NCBI GenBank assembly: GCA_003260075.1
Contig: QLIY01000402.1
Span: forward strand, 50,110 to 114,109
DNA length: 64,000 bases
Source: Phallusia mammillata
Lineage: Eukaryota; Chordata; Ascidiacea; Phlebobranchia; Ascidiidae
Reading direction: 5' to 3'
Made by a program: the position numbers and the translations under genes. The notes below the pieces were generated by a model. The model did no database searches. It was not told the origin of the DNA and worked only from the letters and a program-made list of their open reading frames with translations. Below are positions 49,501 to 60,462 of this stretch, in pieces. The stretch's first letter is position 1; each line of letters opens with the position of its first letter.

Positions 49501-52034
49501 TGCAAACACCCCAAACTCACAAATTTTTTAACCCCATATCATTTTTATTAGAACTGCAAAAATGCTCAGAGACTTTAAAGGTTAAAAAGTGGTTTTATGG
49601 TCACATATCTAGTTCATGCCAATTCTAATATTGGGCATATTTTTCTGCAGGTTTTCGCTTATGGGAAATTCCACCCAATGGTCAAGGACTTGTGGCTTTG
49701 GAGGTTTTGAACATTTTAAAAAACTTCAACTTCTCTGAGATGCAGCACAATAGTGCAGAGTATTTACATATCCTAGCTGAAGCAATCAGGTAAAAAATCT
49801 TGAAGATATATGGCTACTGTGTAAAGAATAGCTGCAAAAACAAACAAATAATGAATGGATAATTGAGGAATCCAATTTTAAAAGTTTGTAAATTGATTAG
49901 AGGATTGTATCATTTAGTTTGGGAGATATGGTGAATATTTACTCATTTCTTTCTGATGGTAATAAACTATTACAGATATTATCAAATTTTGTAACCCATT
50001 CACATTGATTCACACAGGTTAAGTTTTAATGATGCTTTGAAATGTTGCGGTGACATGGATTTTTGTGAGCCTCCGCTTAATTTGCTTCTAAGTGAAGACT
50101 ATGGACAAAAATTGGCAAAAAAAATTAAAAAGGACGGGGGGGGGGTAATAAACTTTTGCAGATATTATCAAATTTTGTAACCCATTCACAATGATTCACA
50201 CAGGTTGAGTTTCAATGATGCTCTTAAGTATTGTGGTGACATGGATTTTTGTGAACCTCCGCTTAATTTGCTGCTAAGTGAAGACTATGGACAAAAATTG
50301 GCAAAAAAAATTAAAAAGGACAAGGCAATGGAATGCAGCGAAATAGGTATGATGTTTTTTAAGAATGTTTGTCTTTTGCAACAAAACAATCAGCAATAAA
50401 CAGACACTGACTTAGAATCTTTTACTGTTAGTGAGGGTTGAAGTAAGTTATATTTATCTATTTGTAAAACTGTTGCAAATATTCTAAAAAGGATTTTTGC
50501 TTGTATGTGTGCTCTCTAGAAAATTGACTGTTTTTGCCCATTGTTTTCATTTAATTTAAGTTGAGTTTTCGAATGTAAACAATTTTGCAACTGTTTGCTA
50601 ATTTTGAACAAGAGTCTTTTTTTACATTTTCACTTTGTAGAACAAAATGGAACTTCACATGGCGATACAGTTTATTTCACAACAGCTGACACAGATGGAA
50701 ATTTCTGTTCTTTTATAAACAGCAATTACATGGGTTTTGGTACTGGGATTGTCCCGAAGGGCTGTGGTTTCTCTTTGCAAAACCGTGGTAGAAATTTCAC
50801 ACTGGAATTAGGTCACCCTAATGCTCTGGAACCTTGCAAACGTCCTTACCACACTATTATACCTGCTATGCTAACTGATGCTTCTACTGGAGAAGCTGTT
50901 ATGTCGTATGGTGTGATGGGAGGCTTTATGCAACCACAAGGCCATGTGCAGGTATCAAGATGTTTGTTTGTTTATTTTTATCCTCGGTGGGCGGGTGCAG
51001 CTGGAAGCATGCTATGGCGAGCTGTTTTTTTCGTTTTTTTGTGAACAGTAATCTTTGGGGGGGGGGGCAAACTGTTTTTTTTTTCGTTTTTCAAAGTGAC
51101 AATGTTTATTTCAGGGATAAATACAGGTTATTTGCAAGTTTTTAATTATTTTCTTTCCATTTTTAATGAGGAAAATAACGGCCCAAACAGACGTAAAAAG
51201 GGGCATGCTTTATTATCCAAACGATTCGGCAAATGCTGATGCCATTATCAGTGATATCCTGCTGAAACGTTTGAATAATAAAGCATGTCGCTTTTTACAT
51301 CTATTTGGGCGGGGGGGGGGGATTTCTTGCCCAATGTTTGAATAAAAAAACATGTCAAATTTTACATCTACTTGGGCCGGTATTTTCCTCATTGAACTTT
51401 TAAACATATCCGTGTATAGTGTTTCCATTATTTGTTGTATTCCTTTTATATCTGTAGGTTTAAACCTGATATTTTTGCAGGTTCTTCTTAACATGTTAGA
51501 ATACGGCATGAACCCCCAGCAAGCTCTTGACGCCCCAAGATTACTAGTAGGTTCAGGACATTTAGGGGCAGTAGGTAAAGTTAACTTAGAAACTGGGATA
51601 TCCAAAGAAGTCGGGGGGGGGGTAAACTTTTAAACATATCCGTGTATAGCGTTTCTATTGTTTGTTCTATCCCTTTTTTGCTTGTAGCTTTAAACCTGAT
51701 ATTTTTGCAGGTCCTTCTTAACATGTTAGAATACGGCATGGACCCCCAGCAAGCTCTTGACGCCCCAAGATTGCTAGTTGGTTCAGGGCATTTAGGGGCA
51801 GTAGGTAAAGTTAACTTAGAAACCGGGATATCCAAAGAAGTTATAGCGGCCTTAAAGAGACTTGGACACGACGCCAATGGACCAGTGACCGGTTTTAAAC
51901 GTGCGCTTTATGGTAGAGGTCAGATTATTGCGAACCGGCAGTTTTGGAAGGACGATGCCACGCCCCTTAATTGTTTGTGGGCGGGGTCAGATATTAGGGC
52001 AGACGGTAAGGCGATGGGAGTTGAAACATTTTGA
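46582..52034 (+). CDS. YwrD-type gamma-glutamyltransferase / glutathione hydrolase
   Basis: Eight exons: 46582-46753, 47318-47504, 47994-48181, 48706-48936, 49651-49789, 50204-50346, 50641-50951, 51711-52034 (565 codons with stop). GGT enzymes are Ntn hydrolases that cleave themselves and then transfer or hydrolyse gamma-glutamyl groups. Seen here: the large-subunit entry [33 protein letters not shown] and LNASGRSP. The small-subunit start [15 protein letters not shown] has predicted nucleophile Thr363 (codon 50667-50669), placed by its distance to DTDG. Then come [19 protein letters not shown] and [20 protein letters not shown], the latter characteristic of the YwrD/bacterial-type branch rather than animal GGT1. 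No signal peptide or membrane anchor is visible, so it is probably cytosolic, unlike animal GGT1. Exons 6 and 8 have second, truncated copies (50018-50135, 51481-51612). Confidence 0.9.
49110..49495. repeat. Direct duplication across 10-G run (49309-49318)
   Basis: 49110-49308 and 49319-49495 match with indels (GAATTGCTGG... to TTCACAGGTTTAAAATTGTTC). Intron 4 of the GGT-like gene. Confidence 0.8.
49963..50325. repeat. Duplicated GGT-like exon 6 across 10-G run (50136-50145)
   Basis: Copy 1 exon begins at 50018 and is cut at 50135; copy 2 is complete (50204-50346). One residue differs: ALKCCG in copy 1, ALKYCG in copy 2. Other differences are silent. Allelic copies. Confidence 0.85.
51000..51360. 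repeat. Fragmented intron with two G runs (51057-51067, 51311-51321)
   Basis: Short partial duplicates surround the runs: GCTGTTTTTTTCGTTTTT against ACTGTTTTTTTTTTCGTT, and GCTTTTTACATCTATTTGGGC against TTTTACATCTACTTGGGCC. This is the GGT-like intron 7, whose order and length are unreliable. Confidence 0.6.
51393..51841. repeat. Duplicated GGT-like exon 8 start across 10-G run (51613-51622)
   Basis: 51393-51612 recurs at 51626-51841. Copy 1 of the exon starts at 51481 and reads YGMNPQQ; copy 2 starts at 51711 and reads YGMDPQQ. Only copy 2 runs on to the stop. Confidence 0.88.
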
Positions 52035-54288
52035 GGTTAAATTCGTGCCGTGTGTGTTTTAGGAATAATTTTATTTGTTTTAATTTTGAAATCGTGCAAC
52101 AGTGTCTGGGCAAGGAAATTTTGAATGCTTGACTGGCGGTAAGAGGACAGTTTCACGGAAATAGCCTATTGTATTGATGCATAAACAGCATTTTGCTTTT
52201 GCATTTCTGGACTGTAAACCCATCATCAAGACAGGGTTGTGCGAGATCTACTGGTGCATAAGTTGTGAGATATTGTTTTAAGCAACTTTGTTTCTTTAAA
52301 TCAGTGTTTAATAAGATGTAGATGCAATTTGTATTTTTTCGGTTTTAGTCCACAATTGTGAGGTTGATGGTTTAAATAGGTCAGGTAATGTACACCTATG
52401 TCAGTGTCACTATGCTGTACATTGATTAGCTACAGCACAAAAGCGAAATTGTCACACAATTGTTATAAATCATTATAAATTAAATTTTCTTTACCCCTTT
52501 TAGTTCTTTACCTGTATTTTATGTCAATCCGGGACGTAGAAAGAGTTTTGACACGAATGTAAACTCCAAATATGTATTTATTTAATTTACGTTTCGTTTT
52601 TGAGCAAATCAAATACTTAATAAAGCGAAATTTAATAGCTTAAAGATCTCGCAAAAGAGAATGTAAAAATTAAAAACAGATTTTTTTTCTGCGCAAAAAA
52701 GCAAGATCTTCGACCTTCGCAAACAAGTTCATATCTGCGTTTTCTGTTTAAATAAAGTTTTAATTCAACAAATGAAGACAAAGCTCTTCTCTCTGTGGCC
52801 TTGTCATGTTTTCCACATGCATCCTAGCAAGGCGGTGCTGTAAAACAAAACGGGACACACTTTTAACGTGTTTAACATGACAAAGTGAAAATAATGCGAT
52901 CAATTTTGAAATCAAACTCGCAACAAAATAACGTCTTTGCAAACCACAGAACTTGGCGCAACAAAATTGTTGTTGTTTTTCGCGCACAAAACAGTACTAA
53001 ACGTGTAGCTGCACGTTCTACGTTGTTGTTGTGTTTTTTCTATCAGGCGCATTTTGCTACTCACATTTGACAAAAATTTGGTTGTGGTTTTACCAATGCT
53101 ATTTAGCGTGCTTGTACAGGGTCAAAAGTCACTCGTTCAAAGACAAACGTATACGTCGCTCACTACCTGTCAACCTGCCAATAGGATTCGCCAACCTAGT
53201 TTCTACTACTGATGCACCAAAGTTTAGGGTTGACCGAAAACATTTCGACCGAGTACGCTATTTTTCGATGCTTCGGTTTCGGCCTAAACTTTTTTGAAAA
53301 TTCGGCCGAATCCTTACTTTTTGGTTGCATGAAATTAATGCCTTAAATTTCATTTTCGCCCACACGAAACGTCACAATTAACTATTTGTTGTATCTATAA
53401 AACACGGGCCATGTTGTCTGCAAAATAATACAAGTTAAGTAAAGTTTGTTCGCAAATTGGTAAAGTGATTTTGGTTTGTCAAAATAAAGTTCACTCGCAT
53501 CAACAACGCAAGACTCAGTTAAAAACATCCATACGGCCCGATTTGGCCGAAATTTTTCGACCTCATGGCCGAATGTTCGGTTTCGGCCCGAACATTTATA
53601 GGCGGATTTGGTGCATCACCAGTTTTTACAACTAAAAGCACAATAAACAGAAAAAAGTCGAAATCATTATGAACCGTTTAGTAATTACAAAATCGGATGA
53701 GATTTGCAAAAGTCTACGTACATAAGTATTCAAGATCTGTGGTGATTTGGAATAGAACTGGTTTCAAAGGTGAATCGTCTCTCACCATCGAATAGAGACG
53801 GGTTGGCCAGCAAGATTCACAGGGTAGTTGTTGCTGAAGATGAGCTGTGTTGTGATAGGTCAAATTGCAGTTGCAAGAACTGTGCATGCAAATAGAGCAT
53901 TAAAACAGTTTTAGTAAAACGGCGTTTACCATTCCAAGAATACATGCAGGTATTAAAACGCCCTTTTTCAACTTCTACAAGAATTGACTCTTATCAATTG
54001 GTAAAGTAATAACGGTTTTACTTTTGGACACCGCCTGCTTAAGTTGGAAACAGCTCCACTTTTTTGTACGCTCTTTTTGTGTGCTTTTTTATGACACAAA
54101 GTTTTTTAAAAGAGAAAAAAACACTACAAATATTTCTTTTCAAACATTTTTTGTACGTAGTTTTTAACTTTGGGTACCAGGGTTTAAGCGTTCTTAAGTT
54201 ATTAGCTCATAAAATTTGCCATACCCATTGTTATTATTTCGGGCAATTAAAATAAAGAAAGCTGTTGTTCACAAAACAAACAAACTTA
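52035..54288. other. Convergent intergenic region
   Basis: Between the GGT-like stop (+) and the stop of the secreted-protein gene (-). It holds a candidate AATAAA for the GGT-like gene at 52619-52624 and a hAT-like MITE at 53206-53620. No gene recognised. Confidence 0.5.
53206..53620. mobile_element. hAT-like MITE (~415 bp)
   Basis: Ends ACTGATGCACCAAA and TTTGGTGCATCACC are inverted repeats. The flanks AGTTTCTA (53198-53205) and AGTTTTTA (53621-53628) form an 8-bp duplication with one mismatch. The interior has repeated TTCGGCCGAA- and TTTCGGCC-type palindromic motifs. GATGCACC termini are common in hAT families. Confidence 0.8.
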
Positions 54289-57200
54289 CTATTCTTCTGC
54301 GCAGACGCAAAGTCCTTCTAGTTGGACGTATTTGATGACAGATTGAAAGTGATCAGTGGTTCGATCGTCTTGTAATTCGAGGTTTGCTTGTTGAACTCGT
54401 CTTGTATACTCAACAGCACTCACGTATGGGCAATTGTCATCATCCCGGACCGAAAAATCGCCCCCTTCTGTTAATAATTGATTGAGCTTAGTTTATCATT
54501 TTTCCGATTGTTGAACAATTTTACTGCATCAATCCCAGTAAATAATACTTTGACACCGACTTCTGGCAATACAGGCTAATCGGATTTGGCGTCCGACAAA
54601 GCAAAATATGGCATTGTATATTTGTAAGTTGACTGACACGTGGTCCTAACGAGGACGATTAAACAAATGTCACATAGAAATTTATGTATGGCAACGGGGG
54701 GGGGGTTTTGTAAACAACTGCTCAGATTTGGCGTCCGACAAAGCAAAATATGGCATATTTGTAAGTTGACTGACACGTGGTCCAAACGAGGACGATTAAA
54801 CAAATGTCACATAGAAATTTATGTATGGCAACATACCAGGCAGAATTTCTCTTTTTCTTTTTGCTGGACCTGCAAAAGTATAAAAGAGTCATGGATATAA
54901 ATGAGGTTTTTATTTTTGGTGACGTTCTCTGACGAATTGCCTTTCTAAGGTACGTCGCGTGTAGCGAATAATGAAAGAGACGTGGCTCCACGAGGCTTGG
55001 GAGCAGATCTGGGGCTGTGTTGCGACTGTTAAGCTTATATCTTATGTCTGTTTTTTTATCGTTTTCACTCTTTTAGTATTTAAACATAAGGTGCTGACAG
55101 CCCGTTATTGCAGTTGACCCAAGAAAGAAGTAACATATATAGTTGTTGCCGCCCATACGTTAACACGGGATTAAAAGTTTTACCACCAAAACTAAATTTG
55201 ACATTTTTGGGGAGGGTGGTGTAAATGCAGGTATTTTTTAGATTTGCGAAATTAGTGTATTACAAGGGGGGGGGGTCTTATGTCTGTTTTTTATCGTTTT
55301 CACTCTTTTAATATTTACACATAAAGTGCTGACAGCCCGTTATTGCAGTTGACCCAAGAAAGAAGTAAGATATATAGTTGTTGCCGCATATAAGTTAACA
55401 TGGAATTAAAACGTTTTCCACCAATAACTAAATTTGACATTTTTGGGGAGCGAGGTGTAAATGCAGGTATTTTTTAGATTTGCGAAATTAGTGTATTACA
55501 AAAACTAAGATTGATTTTTTTGTGGGGAACGGTGAACGAGAATTTAAATGACTGAAAATTATTGCTGTAGCATATTTGAATCTTGCAACAAATATGTATT
55601 AAACAAATAAAATTGTAACTTTGCAGCAATAGCAAGTGACTTACAGGACTGCCCGGTACTGTTTAATAACCAATCGCAAACGCATTGTTTGGCGACATCT
55701 CTGTCCGGCGGAGTCAACTGAAAGTCCAAAAAATCTCGCCAGCAAGCTGCTTCTTCCGTTTTGGTTCTAGAATGAAACACATTTAGTACTTTCACAACAG
55801 CACAAAGTGCCGGCAGAATTTTTTCCAGGGGGGAATTTTGACAAAAACCCACATACTTGGAGGGATAGATTACTATATTCAGTAATTATGTAGGCTACAC
55901 ATGGCGTAAAGTATATGCATAAGATTTGTGTCAACAGTTAAAAATCCCCGCACAGCCACGCAACTATGTACCATTTTGCTTGTTCAAAAAGCATAAAACG
56001 GCAGAGGCTATATGGAAACAACGTTGTCATAAGTCGCTTGTTTAGACATTTGTTTTGACTATATTAACTTCCCTTCTTAGAGCATTATCCTTTTCTCAGT
56101 CATTCAGTTTTTCTAGGTAATATTGTAATTGGGGGTACTTTGAAATTCCAAGGGGGCACAAGTGCCCTTACGTGCCGGCGCCTATGTACACAAGTCTTTC
56201 ATTGCATTCATATTGGTGAAAAAGTTTGGAAACAGCTCGCCCAAAATCCAGGAAATACATGTAATTTTCTGCATAAAATAGTTATCAATATTGGCTCGCC
56301 ATACTCAAGAGTATCACAAGACTGTTCTCCGGCAAAATACCAAGACCCATGGTTGATAACAAAATCCACCACGCTTGCCCAAGTTAAATCGGTGATGCCA
56401 TTTGTCTCCATACAATTGTCGAAGAAAAGATTGAGATCTTCTACTGCGCGTTTACGCCTCCTCTTGTCATGACAACCTGAAGTAAAACAAGTCTGCATCT
56501 TGATGTTTGGGGGGGGGGCCCCAAGTTAAATCGGTGATGCCATTTGTCTCCATGCAATTGTCGAAGAAAAGATTGAGATCTTCTACTGCGCGTTTACGCC
56601 TTCTCTTGTCATGACAACCTGAAGTAAAACAAGTCTGCATCTTGATGTTTATTTAGGCACAAAACATATTTAATAAAACGGTCACACAGACAAGTTGTTT
56701 AAATGCAGAAGCAAGTAAACACGTTATTGCGACACTTGGGCAGTCGAAAAGACGGCATTGAGACACAGGAAAATCGGGACACGAAGTATACTGGCATGCA
56801 AACCGACCATTTCAAAGCAGATCAATTTGAAAACGCGGACAGTGTAACACAAAAATATTCGGACTTACGTACAGTCCAACACATTTTTTGAAATCGCTAA
56901 CTGTCTGACACAAAAATATTCGAATACATTAACAATCTGACAACAAAATATTCGGATACACCGACAATCTGACTCAAAAATGGTCGGACAGGCTGATATT
57001 CCAAAACAAAAATATTCCGACACACGAACTTTCTGGTACAAAAAAATTTCGACACTGACACGGACAAATCTTACAGAAAAATATTCGGACACACGGACAA
57101 TCTAAAAAGAGTACTTCCAACACACCACTGACACAAACATATTCGGACAGGCCGACATTCTTATACAAACGGGCAGTCTTAAACAAACTCATTTGGACAC

Positions 57201-57331
57201 ACGGACACTCCAACACAAGTACTTTAATACAAGGACATTTTGAAACATATCATTACCCTCGATAACCAACATATTTACTTACCTTGCACAACAACAGCAA
57301 ATAGCATGAAAACAAGTGCAATTTTCAACAT
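54289..57331 (-). CDS. Secreted Cys-rich protein with two polybasic sites (unrecognised family)
   Basis: Five minus-strand exons in consistent phase: 57331-57283, 56476-56259, 55855-55645, 54869-54837, 54467-54289 (230 codons with stop). The ATG exon encodes a clear signal peptide (MLKIALVFMLFAVVVQG). The mature part starts CHDKRRRKRAVEDLN, with a furin-like RRRKR site. A middle domain has spaced cysteines (DNCMETNG, EQSCDTLEYG, TILCRKL, VGFCQNSP, PALCAVV, AACWRDF, CVCDW) and an NST glycosylation site. A second polybasic site, PAKRKR, follows. The C-terminal segment is DDDNCPYV to GLCVCAEE. There are 13 cysteines in all. The signal peptide, dibasic sites and cysteines suggest a processed extracellular ligand, cytokine-like factor or defence protein. 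No family is recognised. The start of exon 3 (acceptor CTCCAAG) was chosen by phase and is the least certain junction. Confidence 0.68.
54570..54835. repeat. Direct duplication across 10-G run (54696-54705)
   Basis: 54577-54695 and 54722-54835 match (GATTTGGCGTCCGACAAAGC to TTTATGTATGGCAAC). Intron 4 of the secreted-protein gene; it borders the 33-bp exon 54837-54869. Confidence 0.85.
55040..55502. repeat. Direct duplication across 10-G run (55266-55275)
   Basis: 55037-55265 and 55276-55502 match with SNPs (TCTTATGTCTGTTTTTTATC to TTAGTGTATTACAA). Intron 3 of the secreted-protein gene. Confidence 0.85.
56380..56652. repeat. Duplicated exon 2 of secreted-protein gene across 10-G run (56509-56518)
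   Basis: 56380-56508 (inside exon 56259-56476 plus upstream intron) recurs at 56519-56652. The second copy contains only the 5' part of the exon (minus strand, from 56618) and is cut by the run. The differences are silent. Confidence 0.85.
56815..57240. repeat. Degenerate minisatellite in intron 1 of secreted-protein gene
   Basis: Repeated AAAAATATTCGGACACACGG and ACAATCTGACAC-type units of about 30-36 bp. The ATATTCGGAC core recurs near 56851, 56912, 56945, 57006, 57077 and 57136. Both strands give spurious Cys/Phe-rich open frames. Confidence 0.7.
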
Positions 57332-57814
57332 CTTATATCAATTCGGCTTATGCTCCTGTACAGGTATCTGCTGTTCCAATGTAGAACACTCGTAATCTAA
57401 TATACATGCATTGAAGTAACAGAATAAAACATAAACATGTCTCTATAACACGGATATGACAAAGCTCGTTTGGGATCGTGAATTCGACAAGCGGCATTGT
57501 TTAAGAAAGGATGTCTATATCCTGAGTGTATAGTCACTACTTATTTGTTTAATCTGCATAACATAACAAAAACATAGCATCAACTGTTTCCAACACTGTT
57601 GTTAGATTGCACACGTCTCATTAAACTATGGACAATTAAAGAGATAGTTCGTTTTTTTGTTGTCTTATCTTGTGTGCTGTTTGTTTTGAGCGGCGATTCC
57701 CCTACTAGCAAATCCGATTAGTGAAATGTTAATATTAATGAAATAGTAGTATATCCCAAGCCCATTGAAGGCGTCATACCCAACCAGCCGGCCACGAAGC
57801 ATTCACCACCATAT

Positions 57815-58064
57815 GGCAAGGCGGAGGCTAGAAAAATCTAGCCTGCGATGGGATTCGATCCTACGACAGGAGTCTTTCCATGACTCACGCTCTTCAAACT
57901 GAGCTACTCAGGCTTAGCGTAAAACCCGCCGAAAGTTGAATCACGGGGGGGGGGTAAGGCGGAGGCTAGAAAAATCTAGCCTACGACAGGAGTCTTTCCA
58001 TGACTCACGCTCTTCCAACTGAGCTACTCAGGCTTAGCGTAAAACCCGCCGAAAGTTGAATCAC
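57815..58064 (-). repeat. tRNA-derived SINE, duplicated across 10-G run (57945-57954)
   Basis: On the minus strand the element reads a tRNA-like head with A box GAGTAGCTCAGTTTGAAGAG and B box GGATCGAATCC, then ATCGCAGGCTAG and a hairpin tail CTAGATTTTTCTAG. Copy 2 (57955-58064) has a deletion removing the B box, perhaps a natural allele. This is the clearest member of the SINE family seen at 20630 and 24380. Confidence 0.8.
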
Positions 58065-58489
58065 AAGTACCGTTGCCTGTCCCGTATTCAGCACATGTCA
58101 GCTTCGTAGCAGAAGATAGCCAGATGGACCACTATTCCTATTCATCTATGTCTTAATTGATAAGAATGAGTGTTACGTTATATAGCAATCGGCAAACATA
58201 CATGACAAAACTGCTGCTGCTTGCAGCTTGGCTATTTATTTCCGATGAACAAAGTACATCTACCTTGGCTTTCAAAGCTCTTATTAAATCAAAAGTATGC
58301 CTGCAACTTTACCTGAAGGCTATTAGAATTTTTTTTACACTTCCAAACAACCAAATAGCTAGCCGAAGCAAAAAAATGCTCTATTTGATTTTTAAAATTA
58401 AAAATATTATTTGACCGATCAATTGACCAGCTTGCCAACCCTAGTTTACACATGTGGCTCGTGCTGTATTTTGCTACAGTGCTTGCAAC

Positions 58490-58628
58490 CAGTGCTTTTT
58501 TAAGGTGCAAATTTCTCCAGCGGTTTCCCAAAATTTGGAAATGGCTATTTTTTGGTATTTAAATTAAACACTTGCGGTCTCTTGAAACTACTTAGCGGTC
58601 ACCCAAACCAAACCTTAAAAAAAACCTG
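58490..58628. mobile_element. Short hAT-like MITE (139 bp), inverted relative to 3020-3202
   Basis: Ends CAGTGCTTTTTTAAGGT and ACCTTAAAAAAAACCTG, with a perfect 8-bp duplication CTTGCAAC (58482-58489 and 58629-58636). The interior (AGCGGTTTCCCAAAATTTGG, ACTACTTAGCGGTCACCCAA) is the reverse complement of 3020-3202 with a deletion of about 45 bp. Confidence 0.9.
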
Positions 58629-59737
58629 CTTGCAACATGGTTTTATCGTCTTGCAATTATGAATACGTGTCCTATTATTGTTGACTTGCGTCGAACAATA
58701 TTTAGTGTGTGGGTTAATGGCAGTTTTGTGCGTTGACGTCTGTTAGTGTGCCCGTTCTACAAGCTTTATGGGAAGGTGGCGAAAAAATTTGTGCACAATT
58801 CAAAGTCATTTGACATAAACATCTGTCTTTCGGACTTGTTTTTACACAAAAACATAGAGCAACGAAACCAAGTACATGATTTTTATTTTCAGCATAAGCA
58901 AAATGAAAAAATAATCCTATTTCTTCTTAGGGTCGGCTTGTTGTCTGCAAAAAACAATAAAAACATGTTTCGGTTTTGTATTTTAAGTTCAAAAATTCGT
59001 CGATAGGAAACAAAAAATATCAAAAGTAAGGTTCTAAACTGTAAATTTGTTATCATATGGGAATAATAACTAATTATATATTTACCCGATCTTTATTTTG
59101 TATCCGCTTCGCTTTCCCGAAAATCGTTAGCATCCAGCGAGTCCATTGCTTCTAAAAAAATTTAACTTTCGCTTTTTGTCATAGGTTTTTTATAACGTTT
59201 TTTTTACAAAATTTGTGCAACATTGTTTTTTACGTTTTATGTAACAGGGTTTTCTTAGGTGCACAAGACACGAACATTAATAGTAGCTTTAGTATAAAAC
59301 AAATTGCCAGGGTTTTCTTGTTTTTCTAATTAGCTAAAACTTACTGAGCTCGTCTTTCATTGTCAGAAATTCCTCTCTGCAAAGTATACAAGCAAATTTT
59401 TAGTTAATAAGTTATTGTTCCTGTTTCGTTTTTAACCGGTTCAAACTTTTGTTGCTTTATAATCCGAATTACACTCGTAATGGGGCCAAGTGTAAAGTAA
59501 GGTCCAAATTGAACCCGTTTTATTTATACCTAAGCCCGAAACAGTATTGATTAACAACTCTGTGCCAGAAATACCAAAGATGCAATCAATGCTTAAATGG
59601 TCACTTGTTTTGTCTTGTATTAATAAAATACAAAGATAACAACAACAACTTGCAGACAAGAATTGTTGGATGCCCTAAACAGTTTAGACTTTAAATATCA
59701 AAACTTTTACCGGTTTGCCTTGATGCCCTAGGCCATG

Positions 59738-60462
59738 CAGGGGTTCCCAACCTTTTTTGCTGCTCGTACCCCTTTGTCGGGTCAGAGCATTCTCCGTAAC
59801 CCCCAAAAAATTCGGATGGATTTTGCCTTAATAAGCTTATTATTTAACTACACTAAAAGATTTAGCTGTCTTGATAGAAACTGGTTTAAACTTGTAAAAA
59901 TATTTTATTAAACCTTTTATGAAAGAATAAAATTAGGCTCTCATGTTTGAGATTTTTTCTATTCTAGACTTTTAGAAAGAGCAGCAGTGTTTCCAAGTTT
60001 TACATCACATTTAGTAGTTTAACTTTAACTGTTACACAAAACAAAATGGTAGTGACATGACAGTTCTTTTAATATAAAAACAATAAGGTGTCCGTTTTGC
60101 CCCGCCTTCCCCTATTTTCTCTAGTTTTTGTAGCAGATTTACAGCAGGACTACATTGAATGCCTCCTTTATCTATGCATTTTTTTCGTAACTTTGTGGCT
60201 TGTGCTTTGTTGTTTATTGCTGGCAGCATGAAAAAAGCTTGTTATGAGACAATGAGCTTCGTACTAAATAACAACAATTTATTTGTAGGTAGTTTTTTTT
60301 TCAAAGCAAAGACCGTAATCGCACAATAAGTTTACAATTCCAAAATAAAAGTGTGCTGTGAAATCTGTTTGAAAAGCTGCTTTTTGCCCAACGATCTTCG
60401 TACCCCTTGATGTTGAATCTCGTAGCCCCAAGGGGTACGAGTCCCCCAGTTGGGAACCCCTG
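59738..60462. mobile_element. hAT-like MITE (725 bp)
   Basis: Terminal inverted repeats CAGGGGTTCCCAAC at left and TTGGGAACCCCTG at right, each followed inward by TCGTACCCC-type sequence. An 8-bp CCCTAGGC occurs at 59726-59733 and 60463-60470, with four extra bases (CATG) between it and the left end. No transposase motif. Confidence 0.88.

Noticed and set aside
56815-57240. CRISPR-like repeat array
   Set aside because: Units are degenerate, have no constant repeat with unique spacers, and lie in a eukaryotic intron.
57815-57945. A functional tRNA gene on the minus strand
   Set aside because: A and B boxes are recognisable, but the B box and arms have mismatches and the sequence carries a SINE-type tail shared with other loci.
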